Positions 53,101 through 64,000 of a stretch of DNA of 64,000 bases are shown piece after piece. The position numbers and the translations under genes are program-made. The DNA is from Telmatactis stephensoni (Eukaryota > Cnidaria > Anthozoa > Actiniaria > Isophelliidae). The stretch covers positions 660,000 to 723,999 of the forward strand of contig JALIZF010001763.1 of the NCBI GenBank assembly GCA_029948255.1, read 5' to 3'. The number at the start of each line of letters is the position of its first letter. The first letter of the stretch is position 1. Below the pieces are notes generated by a model. The model saw only the letters and a list, made by a program, of their open reading frames with translations. It was not told where the DNA came from and did not search any database.

Positions 53101-56100
53101 CAGCAGCTTTAGCAGCAACAACTACAACAAACGAAAAACAACAGTAGCAATTGTGTCCAACTTACCGCCTCTTCCACAGCAACGCGCATCTTCTTGATTT
53201 TGTTGTTGAGCCTTTCGGAATTTTCCTGTGCACGAGACAGGTTCTTCTGGTCCTCGTCGGCCTGGAATTGAATTTCTTTCATGCGGCGCTCGTTCTTCTT
53301 AGCAAGTTTCTGAGCATCACCGCTACGTTTGGCTTCTGTATCCAGGTCACGCTCGAGCTCTTTGATCTGTATGAATGGAGAGAGTCAGTTATTAAAATGG
53401 AATCCTAGATCGGAATGGTTTCTATGGACTTCTCAAGCATGTTAAGGCCTGGGTCATTGGGCCGAACTAAATAACCTAAAATTGCAATATCTCTACCAAT
53501 ATTAATTGTACTTAGATATAATTTTGGCCCATAGTCATAACCAGGTTCCTTAACATTTTTTTTGTGTATGGTCAGAATTCGGAGGTCACGTGACCTATAG
53601 GATGAAAAAATATTAATTTGAAAATGGGCCGGTGAAAATGCATTTCATGAAGACTGTTTTTGATGTGTAACTGTTAAGGACATCTAGATAAGTTAGAAAC
53701 TGCCTGGAATGGATGACTTCATTTAAACGGTGAGGAGTAAGATGCAAATTTGTAAATACCTGGTTTGGTCACGTGACCTCTTTTACCAAATATCTCCTTA
53801 ACAATCAATGATGGACCACCATTCCAGGCAGATTTTGAAAGACAACCCCAAAAGTCATAAATTGACATCTCATTCATTATTTCACTTTACGTCTCTATAC
53901 GGCCCATTTTCCATTGAATTTTTGTCATTTTCTATATTACGTAGATGGTCACGTGACCAAGCGTTCCCCATTTTGTCAATGAGAATTTTTCAAAATCGAC
54001 CAATTCTAACACGTCTCCAAGTTAGAAAGCGAAATGTTCAATATTTCTCTTGAAATGTAAAAAAATACCATTTTATGCTAAATAAAGGCCTGACCCAGGC
54101 CTTAACATGCTTGAGTTGAAAACTCGAAGACCAGTGTTCCAATCATTACTCCGACACATGGTTCTGTGGATAACCCACTTGATTAAATCTAATTCGGCTT
54201 TTGCAATATTGCACACGCATTGTGACAATTGAAACTTGTCATTGGGTGCATGAAATTATTACTGAGTCACGATGCCTACCCTCTGTTCGAGTTTCTTGAT
54301 CTGGTTCTTGAGAGCTTTTCCACCAGCAGCTTCAAGTTCTTCGATCTTCAACTGCAACTCGTTCTGGATGCGCTCGGCTGACAAGCGCGCGCGTTCAGCA
54401 GCACCAGCAGCATCTTGGGCAGACAGAAGCTCAGCTTGTACTCGAAGGAGCTGCGAATCAAAAAACGATGAATAAATACCAGTAGGCTAATGAAAGCAAA
54501 TAGAGATGTCAAAGACAATCTCATACATCAGCTGCGGCTTTCTTGGCGCGGTCATCTGCTGCCTTGGCCTCGTTTTCTGCATCATCAAGCTCTTCCTGCA
54601 TGGTGTTGACTTGGCCATCAAGCTTGCGTTTGGCTTGTTGGAGGTTGTTGACAGAAGTAGTAAGCTCAGAGACACGGTCAACTGCTTCGGTTTTCTCTTG
54701 GTCAGCAGCACGACGGGCACGGTCAGCCTAAGCAATAGAATAAATTTCACGATGTTAATACTTTGAACAAACAATTCCAGAAATGGAAGAAGTCAGTCCC
54801 GTACCTGTTCAAGTTGGTTTCTTAAGTCCTCCAGTTCTGCATTGAGCTCTGCAGCACGGCGTTCAGCACGGGCACAGGCATCACGGGCGTCGTCACGTCC
54901 ACGTTGCTCCTCTTCCACCATGACCTGCAAGTCCTTGACTTGTTGCTGGTGTTTCTTGATGTTCTTCTGGAGCTCTTGGTTGCCCTAACATCAAACACAC
55001 TCCGAGTTATGCAACGGAATCTTATAAATTTAACGGTTGCCTTATCTACACAGACTCCGCCCCAGAGACTGCGATTCTATAATTGTTTTATAATTTTACT
55101 GTCAGTTTAACCTTACAAGCCTTCTCTCTGCAATGCCGTCTCTTTGCAATGGTTTCTGGATTTTCCTTTATGAACAGTTCTTGGCCTATATGAAAGTTAG
55201 CTGCATGAAGGCAAAATTCCATGAACAACTTCTTACCTTCATGAGATTCTCGCAGTTGTTTTCGAGTTCAATACAGTCACTCTCGAACTTCTTCCTGAGA
55301 CGAGCCTAAAAAAAAGGAAAACAAGAAAATCTAAGACAAAAACGTAGATCGATGAAATAATTATTTCGTCGACGCGCAATTACCTGCTCGTTCTTAGACT
55401 TAACTTCAGCATCAAGAGATCCTTGGAGGGCATCGAGTTGACGTTGCTGGTTCTTTCTGAGGTTGTCAATTTCCTCATCTCTGTCGGCAATTTTGCGTTC
55501 GAATTCTTGCCTGAGTTGGGTAAGTTCGAGTTGCACCTTGAGGACTTTGCCTTCCTCAGCCTCCAAAGCACCCTCTGCTTCCTGGAAAAGACAAAATTCA
55601 TGTGAATCAGTTTTTGAAAAAAACACTGAAATTTTCCAATAGCATTAAATCGTATTTGTTGATGATCGTACTTCGACGGCAGTCTGCAATTCTTCCTTCT
55701 CCATCTCAAGGCGTTTCTTCAGTTTGCCAAGTTCAACAACGCTCTTGCCACCCTCACCAAGCTGATCACTCAAATCGGCAACCTCACCTATGTGGGAAAA
55801 CATTTCGTTCCTTAGTGAATCCATGCAAATGCTTTATGGGTTCTTCATTTGTTCATGATATTATTCCGCACTTTGAAAACAACTAGCCCTAAAACAAACC
55901 TTGCAAGGCCTTGTTCTCTCGTTTCAGCGACTCAATGAGCTCATTTAGTTCATCATTTGTGCCCTTGAGTCTGTACATCTAGTGACGAAAGAGAGGAAAG
56001 AAAAGTAAATAAAAAATACTCATTTTAAATTACGCAACAATGAAGTTCAAACCTCAGTAGAGTAGTTCCTAGACTCCCTCTGAGCAACGTCCAAGTCATT

Positions 56101-59100
56101 CTGAACTTCATCAAGTTTGGCCCTCCATTCATTAATCTCTTGGTCAATTTTCTTTTGCTTCTTCTCCAATGCAGAGTTATTAGTCTGGGCCTAAATGCAA
56201 ACAAGATCAAAGTAAAAACGCTTAGTATAACAAGATATTGATAATGATTTAGAATTCTATTTCATCTAGTTCCTCATGTGCAAAGTAAACATGCACCCCT
56301 TACAAAACTGAGCTAAACTTGTTTCTCACTTAAAACTCACTTTTTCTAAGTCGATGAGAGCATCTTCAAGCTCGCTGTTGAGTCTGTTCTTGGTCTTTTC
56401 TGCACTTGCAGCTTTGGTGAGCGCCGCACCCAAGGCTTCCTCAGTTTCTTGAAGTTTTGCAGTCATTTTTCGCCTGAAAATAAATCCAATAAATATATAG
56501 CTGCATGAATGAAATGAAATTATGGCGGGTTGTGGGATCGGGAAGGAGTTTAACCAATGTCATTTGGCAAATTATTCTCTTGTTATTGTGAAAGAGGTTT
56601 GTTGGCAATAGAGCAAACACAAACTCCTTACTTGGCATCTTCAAGTTCCTCGAGTTTTGCGATGCCTTCTGATTCGTATTTGGTCTTCCACGACTGAAGC
56701 TCAGCATTTACTCGAGAAAGTTGTTTCTGCATGTCAGCTTTGCCATCTTCGAGTTCTTCAAAGTTTTCTTGCAAAGTGTCATAGTCAGCCTCGAGGTTCT
56801 TGAGTCGGTTGGCAGCTTCGGATTTTGCCTAGAAAGACAGAAATCAATCAGGCACAAAGTTATCATAAACGAAAAACGAGCCCAGCGATCAATAATAACT
56901 CGATAACACGTGGATTTGCAATCCATGAGTTAAAAACTACTTACGCGCATTTCATCTTCCAACTGTTTCTTGGTTTCATCGAGTTGTTGCTCAAGGTTCT
57001 TCTTATTCTTGGCAGCTTGTCCGCCCTTTGCTTCTAGTTCTTCGACAACTCTGTTCAATTCGGCATTCTCTTGTGTGAAGCGACCTCTGACAATTTCGAG
57101 TTCACTGATTGTCTTCTTAAAGTCGTCGTTCTGGTGAAGAAAACAACAACAACAACTTAGACACAGATCTGAAAATAGTGAGAAATCTCCTCCAAACGAA
57201 ATTCGCAACAGCGCTATCCAAACGGCTCTGCATAGGGACAAAATGGAGCCGTTGGGCCTCAAGCGGTGTTAAAGGGCGTTAACCCGTTGGGCCTCAAGCG
57301 GTGCTAAAGGGCGTTACCCCTTAAACCACAATATGAAAATAATGCGAACGTTTGACATCTTTTCTGTTCTTGAAGCCTAAGCAATAAATATGGCGTCGAT
57401 AATATACTCGATACTTGAAATTGCCACAAAAAAGTCAGTTGAGTTCTTAACAACATACCTGTGATCGAGCTTCGCTGAGTTGATCGCTGAGGGCTCGATT
57501 ATTCTTCTCTGCTTGTTGCTAAAAAGAAAAGAATTGGACTTAGAATATTCACCAGTAAAATTTGGACCATTTTTAGGCGGCTTTACTTTGTAACAAAAAC
57601 TTTTGTATGTATATACCTTTTGTTTCTGCAAGGTTTCGACGGTAACAGCGAGGTCATCTCCTTCATTTTGTAGCGAACTTTTCTCTTTCTCAAGCCTGGA
57701 AAGTTAAGCAAATTGCGTTACCCTACGTCACCTTAAACCACCACGATGTCACACATTCCACAGGCATGAACGCCGAGGAATCGGTGACCCACGTATTTTC
57801 ACAAAGCCGGTCTGTATCAAATTCATTGGCATTCTTATGGAGTCAATAGGGTCACCATCAACTACAGAAGAATTATAATCTAATTTGATACCGATCCGAA
57901 AAAGAAACAGAAAGAATGAAAAAAAACAACAACGAAGAATTACAGAACACTGAAGAAAAATAAAGAATAAACTTATAAGAAGGATCCAGGCTTCGAGATT
58001 CTTGATTTACCGGGCTTTCGCTTTCCTTAGATAAAAATCTGTCAAGTAAAACTGAACTTAATTGAAAAAATAATGAGAGCTTTAACAAAACAATTTCTTA
58101 TGACAGAATCATGATATCACACTAGCGTTTTGGAAAACTGCACTAAAACTAAGTTTATTCAGATCACAAAAAGACATTTACACATTGATGTCAACATCAA
58201 AAGACGCGCTAAAGCCTCTTAAAACGGATTATTTAGCGAGAAGTATCAATATGGGTTCGCAGCTGCTCACGATACACTATCCACCATCGACGCTGTTTCC
58301 ATGCTGATGGTCAAACCAAGTCAGTAATATAACACGAATTGATAAATTCCAGACAGAAAAATAGCGATATAGCATTTTTATGCCATTTTACAGAGGTCTT
58401 GCGTTAGTTGTGTTTTTAAAACATAATCTGTATACTCTCTAAGCTCTCAAAACAAACCCATTACCGCGGAAATTGAATCATCACTGAATACAATAAGATT
58501 CACTCATGACTCAAACTGTACAATTACAAAACAAAAGAAGTTCCTACTGAGGCATTAGCACTTAATAGATTAATTTTGCCATACACGTTAACTATGTTAC
58601 AGTAACAGTAGCCGTAAGCATTAATGAGGGGTCAAGCGTGACTGAGTGATTGGAATAGATGCAATATTCATGGTTGCACTGCCTCAAATATCGCAAGTCT
58701 GCTTTGTACCCAGTCATAACAATTTGAATTTCCCGTGTAGCACTTTGTGCGCACTTACTTGGATTTCGATTTCTTGACGCCGTCGAGTTCGTCTTGCAAT
58801 TCTTGCAAAGCTTGGTTGTGTTTGGCGCGCAAACTATTGACGGTCTGTTCGTTGGCCAACGATTGCTCTTCCAGGTCTTTTCGAAGTTTCACAATGTCTG
58901 CCTCTCGTTTTTTATTCAGTTCCATCTGCAAATGGAGCATTGAAAAACGGTTGACGAAATATGATGATATATGTAGAACCCTCAGCAATGGCAAGACTAT
59001 ATACCATGCAGATGTCCGATATATTGACCTCGAACAGTCCCATAGCTTAGACTTGTAAACACTCGAAGGACTCACTTGAGTAGGAATCAAAAATGCGCTT

Positions 59101-62100
59101 CAAAAACTTATAAATATCACTTTATTGCGTTTTGGGTACTTCTCTGATAGGTCCCTCAAATTCCGAGTTTACGACATGGAAGATTACCGCTTTGTTTTGT
59201 TGGAATATTGAACAGCTCCCATGAACGTGGAGTTGGATGTATCACTAAGGATCCGCCCTGGACATTCCTCTAAAATACCTCGATACTCTTTCCAAACAAT
59301 TCATTCAAAATCACAGCAGTTTCTTACTAGTTTTTGCTTCGAAAGGTAGTCATCCTCGTAATCACTATCCCATTGCATTTTGAACTTATTCGAGTTGAAC
59401 AAGCAGCCTTGTCTTGGGTTAACTGAAATGCTACAAAGGACCCTGCAAGGGATGCTGGTCACTTTAAATCCCAGGGTCCATCACGCGAAAGCATGCAATG
59501 TCACTTGATTGCATTCTACGAATGGCACTCATTCTGCAAACAGATTTTTTGCATGTGAATTTTACCTGAGCTGCGGTTGCACCACCAGCTTCGTCTAATC
59601 TGTCGTTTAAGTCGTCGAGTTCTTGCTCGAGTTCTTGTCGTGCACGTTCAGACTGTGGAAGAAAAAAATTCAACAAGTTATATCATCATCGAATTATAAA
59701 GAAAACTACAAAACATTACGATAAAAATTACACCAAATACTAAAATATTTCTAAACGAGAAAGATTGGTAAATAAAGTCAGTGTTATCTGCGATGGCTTC
59801 AGGCCATGGTATCCAACATCAAACACGTCAATCCAATGTGAACCAACTCTATTGTTGTAGATTATGTTTCATTATTTGAGTTCACGACCTGTCTACCCTC
59901 AAACGTATAGAACTTGACAGTTAAATCTATCATATCAGCGATTCAAAAGAATTGGAATGTAATGTGACATCTTTGGGTGAAGTGAATCGAAAATGAATAG
60001 TGCTTTAAAACAGTTTTTCCAATAAACAATGAATTAAGAAATTTAGAGAGCTCTACTGCCACATTAATTCAATCAGGTTCAAGTAAATAAATGCAACAGT
60101 TCTAAATTGTGGTCAACGTCATGTCAGAAACGTCAAACACTTCAAAGAAAATGAAAACGAAAAGGAAAAAGGAAAATGCCAAATCTTTCTCCAGCTGAAA
60201 TGTTTGTAAAAATTCCACAACTTCTTGTTGATTATATCAAATCGTTTAAAGAATGAAAAGTGTTCGGTGTTTTCGTAACGATTGTACTGTTTGTTTAGGA
60301 TTGAATTTGTTATTCATATCCCTAGAAAATGACCTCCAAAGTTAATGTTTGACTTATCGTGGCACTTGAAAATCAGTGGGAAAATCTGGAATCTGAACTA
60401 GCTAGTGTAGATGTGCAAAGGTTGTGAAAAGTCTTCTTCTTTCAAAGTGGGATGGTATGTTTACCTTACTGCGGTTGTTTCGTTCATTTTCGAGTTCTTC
60501 TTCGAGTTCTTCGATGCGAGCCTGTGAAACAAAGCAAACAGTCAAAATCTCTCTCATAACATCCCAGACGACAATGTGTGTTACTTAACAATTACATTCA
60601 CACCCAGGAATTGCTGTGAGCAAGCACTAAAAGGGAATGCAGTTGTATAGTCGATTACCCAACTTTATGTTGTTAAAGAGCTGATAAACTTTGTACACGC
60701 TTGGTAGATGTGCATTTACTACATAAGCTGGATAACTAGCTCTTGATTTCCTCATCGTTAAGATATTCAACCATCAACACATGCGATAAAACCAGCATAG
60801 AAAAGAGCCATTTTCGAAAACTGAGCCGGAACGGACGAGCTTGTAAAAGTGCGTGATCGCTGATTCTCTCATTTGAGACATTAAAACTTATCAAAGCATA
60901 GTTGTAGCTAAGGCGTCAAATATCACACATTGGTGTGAAGATTTGTACATACAGAGTAAAAAGGATCTGGTAATCCGTTGGACATCATAATATCAGATGG
61001 TTCTATCGACATTTTAATTCTTCGAGATGGAAGACTTAAGGAAGTCTGCTTTCTCCTAGATTAATGTATTGGTACGACAGCAATGGTACAAGACTCAAGG
61101 CGTGGCGCGAGTGAAGTCAAAATAAGAACAAGTTATTTACTTAAACAATTAAGCAAGGGACGCAGCAAAAATGCATTTATTATCACAAACCTTATCAACA
61201 CCACCATCTTGAGGCAACATTTTTTGCTATCTTTGGGATTTTAAGGCTTGGAAGTATTGCCGATTTGAGTAAACGTTGAGAGATCGGAGTTGACTGAGCG
61301 TTTCAGGGGAAAGGTTACATGTGTGTACTACCATAAATAGTGGCGTAATATGAATGGATTTTTGATGCGAAAAACTGCAATATCCTATTGAGGGATTAGT
61401 AAGAATGCCGAAAAGGGTTTTCATCACTGAACCAAAAATAGTTGACAGAAGTTTACTTAATTTTAATATGGTTAACTTTCATAATGTACCGAAATAGCAT
61501 CGAATTAAAGAAGAGCTATAAAAAGCTTTAGGATCGAGGAATAACTAACTTAAATTTTTGAAATTGCGAGCATTTTACATGACGTCATCGGTGATGCCTT
61601 TGTGGTGGAGTACCACACTTTGAAAACAAACGAAAAATTGAAACACATAGCGCATTTATCACTCAGGTGTGAGGAAAAAACAAAAACTTATAAAGAGCAG
61701 TGCGCTATTGAGTCTGCGTATGCTTATGCTTTTGCGGTGTGCGATGCAAATGGATTTTCCCCATCTACGCGAATAAATTTCAAACGAAAAATGCATTTTG
61801 TGATGTGAAATTTGGTCAAATTTTCTCATCTAGACGAGCAATAGGTATTTTTCAAAGAAATTTGGCATAGAAAATTTGCCCATGTGGTAGGGCCATAAGA
61901 CTGGGGTTCTATACTGCGCAAAGTTTAAGTTGTGAAATACCGTTCGCTAAATCAACATTAATCTTTCCTGTGTGGAGTAATAATGAAAAAGTTCAATACA
62001 CAACGAATTTGGAAGATTTATAACACTGAAAGCGATTTCGATTAAGTGTTTTCTTAACATATCGACATTTCAATCGCTGCCACGTCGGTAAATAAGTACT

Positions 62101-63966
62101 GGTATAATAGTCGCTATGACAACAATGACGCCAAAAATAGGGCGTGAAACATTAAATACAACTGGCAACTGCAAATTGACTGCAGTCACAGAGTTGCAAA
62201 ATAGAAAGTAAATGTGTTGATGTATGAAATCTGTTAGGAAGTTCGTCCAATTCCAAGCATTCGCAATTGGACTACATAATGCATTTCCAAGCAAAATGTT
62301 TCAATATGACGAACACACACTCGTAATCGAGCACCAACAACATAGAAAAGTATCTGAAAGGCGAGAAAGATGTCGTTCCTACCTCAAGTTGTTTGATTTT
62401 CTTTCTCAGTTGGTCGATAAGAGATGATTGGTCTTCGATTTTTCCGTTCAATTGAGAGATATTCTGTTCGCGTCTGCGGATCGTAAGGAAATACAAAAAA
62501 GACTCAGTTGTAGAAATCCAACTGTAGTATCTAAAAGATTTATATGTTTTGCGTCCCAGACGACATGTTGACACCGTTTCAAGGTCCATGTTGGATGACA
62601 ATGCATAATAATGACTAACGACCACAGCATCGATAGACTCCTGTTGAGTTTTCTTGACAAATTCTAAGTGCTGTCTACACAACTTCAGTAACAACAGCCA
62701 AACATTTTGTTTTCGGTGCCTGCCAAAAACTGTGCGCTACAGCTAGCTAAAAAAGACACTGATCAGAAAACAGAAATACGACTTACTTCTTAAGTTCATC
62801 TTCGGTTTTTTCTTTCGCAGCTGTGACTTCAGCCAGATTGTCTTGTGTGGCCTACAAAGAAAATCCGAAAATATATTAAAGATTGTTCATTTAACTTTCT
62901 GTGACATGCCTAAGAGCTCTTGAGGTCTTCATGATGGCATATGAATATGGATAATGAAGGAAAACTCATGAATCTATTTACAGCTCTTCAGAGCTCTAAA
63001 ACAGAGAAGAAAGTACTTTTAATTTCTATTTAAGGTCCATTTCGAACAGTAAACGAGAAAGACTTCATAAACTAGACAAGAAACTTAGTAGTTTCCAAGT
63101 GGAGACAACGCCTTGTTTAAAGAATGTTTACCTTGAGATCGCCTTCTACTTTCCGTTTTACTTTTTCAACATCAGCTCGGAGTTTCTTTTCCCTTTCCCA
63201 TGACATATTTGTCTGTTAAAGAACAAACGAAATAGTTAAGGTGACTGTGCAGACTGTATCAAGAGAGCAAAACAAGGAGAATGGGATACTATGCGCGCCC
63301 TAATAAAAGCCTCTGGCGCTCAAATATGTAACATGTCCCGCGCAACAGGGCTATTTTTAGAACCCATTCCGGTCTCCGGTCCCCACCGGTTATTTCGAAC
63401 GTCCTTTCCAAAGTTTCTCATTTAGTAGAGGTCTTGAAAATGATTTAATTGCAGTGAGCTATTTTAAATCGAATATATAATGTTATAATAAAATAATGTT
63501 TTAATATATAGCGTTTTATATGATGTTACGAGAAAACAGGATGACGATATATGTTTTTGTTTGACTGACAGGGACGGATATGCAGAATTGTCCTTCAGGA
63601 GGGGTGGGGGGGCATCGTAGAAATCGCAACCTTCCAGGAGACCTACAGGATATTTTGGAAATGAATAGAAAAGAAAACACGGCTGCGAGGGAGACTACTA
63701 AGGAGGGATGTGTACCTACTGCTACCTCCCCTAAATCCGGCCCTGGACTGATGAGACAAATGGGCGGTGACTTATTTTGATTTACTCTGTCTGAATACCT
63801 ATCGCATTTTATTCAGGGAAAGTGTTGAATGGTATTAGCACATTCAGTACTCTCTCAAATGCTCAGATAAAATATTTACCTCGTCGAGTTGTTGTTCTAG
63901 TTTTTGTTTGACTTTGTTGAGATGACTGACTTTGTTTTGTTCTTCCTGTAGTTGGTCTTCAAGTTC
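50054..63966 (-). CDS. Striated-type myosin II heavy chain, rod and tail (3' half, partial)
   Basis: Coiled-coil rod of a muscle myosin heavy chain, which packs into thick filaments. Exons: 63880-63966, 63132-63212, 62787-62851, 62383-62473, 60465-60521, 59566-59652, 58759-58925, 57617-57695, 57459-57518, 56945-57130, 56632-56828, 56341-56473, 56053-56190, 55900-55978, 55672-55787, 55384-55581, 55237-55305, 54805-54984, 54527-54727, 54280-54450, 53166-53366, 52797-52955; phases join to 934 residues. Diagnostic stretches: VKQKLEQQLDE, LDEAGGATAAQ, WEREKKLRAD, SWKTKYESEG, KKIDQEINEW, RYRKVQGELEEAEERIE, all in the order of striated heavy chains with heptad pattern throughout. The head is off the right edge. 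After 52797 three endings are possible: read-through to a stop at 52746, exon 52528-52554 (PPMPGRRK), or exon 50054-50116 (SSTRSGSSASLDDD). Both distal exons start in phase 0 with good acceptors. Non-muscle class is less likely given the sequence. Confidence 0.93.
50146..50370. repeat. 35-bp tandem repeat upstream of the acidic myosin tail exon
   Basis: Six copies of a unit containing GGGTGGTAAACAGTGATAGT and TAATAATATTTGCAA; the outer copies are diverged. Confidence 0.93.
50503..50629. mobile_element. MITE family A, copy
   Basis: Ends GAGCAGTTTTCGTATGAGTG and CAAACGAAAACTGCTC, interior TATAAAAACATTCGAAATTT. TA is present at the left flank only. Confidence 0.85.
51102..51345. repeat. Cluster of ATAAATGTTCGATTGT-like motifs
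   Basis: Seven or so occurrences of ATGTTCGATTG/ATGTTCGACTG, irregularly spaced and mostly preceded by ACGATAA or GACAA. It looks like an old degenerate tandem array. Confidence 0.7.
52528..52554 (-). CDS. Alternative terminal exon of myosin heavy chain (short basic tail)
   Basis: After a TTGCAG acceptor at 52555, nine codons encode PPMPGRRK and a stop, in the phase left by the exon ending at 52797. It would give a short proline/basic nonhelical tailpiece. It is supported only by acceptor quality and phase, with no transcript evidence. Confidence 0.55.
   Translation of the reverse strand, partial: PPMPGRRK
53432..54115. mobile_element. 684-bp fold-back element in a myosin intron
   Basis: Ends CTCAAGCATGTTAAGGCCTG and CAGGCCTTAACATGCTTGAG are exact complements; weaker pairing continues inward (GGTCACGTGACC-type palindromes). 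Between exons 54280-54450 and 53166-53366. Confidence 0.88.
57696..58758. other. Large myosin intron, nothing else recognised
   Basis: A 1.06-kb intron between rod exons. No exon, RNA gene or clear repeat is seen on either strand. Confidence 0.6.
60522..62382. other. Large myosin intron, nothing else recognised
   Basis: A 1.86-kb intron between rod exons. TCTGCGTATGCTTATGCTTTTGCG near 61715 resembles one arm of the MITE at 8027-8195, split here as TCTGCGTATGCTTATGC; otherwise unremarkable. Confidence 0.5.
63569..63745. mobile_element. hAT-like nonautonomous element, 6-bp duplication GACTGA
   Basis: Termini CAGGGACGGAT and AATCCGGCCCTG, flanked by GACTGA on both sides (63563-63568, 63746-63751). 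In the first myosin intron of the window. Confidence 0.8.
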
Positions 63967-64000
63967 CTAAAGATAACCAATTACAAAATTGCAAGCTCAG

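Noticed and set aside
57230..57320. Possible control element: GTTGGGCCTCAAGCGGTG repeated twice
   Set aside because: A simple 43-bp tandem duplication in a myosin intron with no further support.

Overview
This is a stretch of an animal nuclear genome, most likely a cnidarian, probably an anthozoan (coral or sea anemone). Evidence: intron-rich housekeeping genes with short exons and GT-AG introns; a striated-type myosin II heavy chain; a diverged NACHT-LRR immune-type gene; intact initiator tRNA genes; and a very high density of short fold-back (MITE-like) transposons in introns and spacers. The phylum assignment is inference from gene content and style. No species marker is visible.

Layout, left to right. 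(1) 1-1443, minus: 5' part of THOC6 (mRNA export), running off the left edge. (2) 1909-8682, minus: complete TSEN54 (tRNA-splicing endonuclease subunit), 11 exons, 334 residues. (3) 8.7-11.0 kb: spacer full of MITEs and simple repeats. (4) 11030-35239, minus: complete IFT140 (intraflagellar transport complex A), 33 exons, 1451 residues, with all exon phases consistent. Its introns hold three initiator tRNA-Met genes on the opposite strand, two tRNA-derived SINEs and many MITEs, including a three-level nest. (5) 35933-39345, plus: a five-exon, 238-residue uncharacterised protein with a helix-hairpin-helix-like motif, divergent from IFT140 across about 690 bp. (6) 40563-43577, minus: remnant of an NLR gene whose coding sequence is split by fold-back elements. 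(7) 44156-47749, plus: a LINE with one uninterrupted 1167-residue endonuclease/reverse-transcriptase ORF and a (GTT)n tail. (8) 47.75-50 kb: fold-back-rich spacer. (9) 50054-63966, minus: the 3' half (rod and tail) of a striated myosin heavy chain, 22 coiled-coil exons plus alternative last exons, continuing off the right edge.

The genes do not form a pathway. THOC6 and TSEN54 are both RNA-processing genes lying head to tail, and IFT140 shares a promoter region with the helix-hairpin-helix gene. At three of the four visible starts the initiator ATG sits inside an ATGGCGG YY1-like element, and TSEN54 has one in its leader. The most unusual material is in the transposons and tRNAs: a MITE family with 7-bp target duplications, a MITE-in-MITE-in-MITE nest with a readable empty site, an exact 113-bp palindrome, and a tRNA-iMet copy with an elongator-like T-loop base. 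No prokaryotic-style system, CRISPR array or virus was found.
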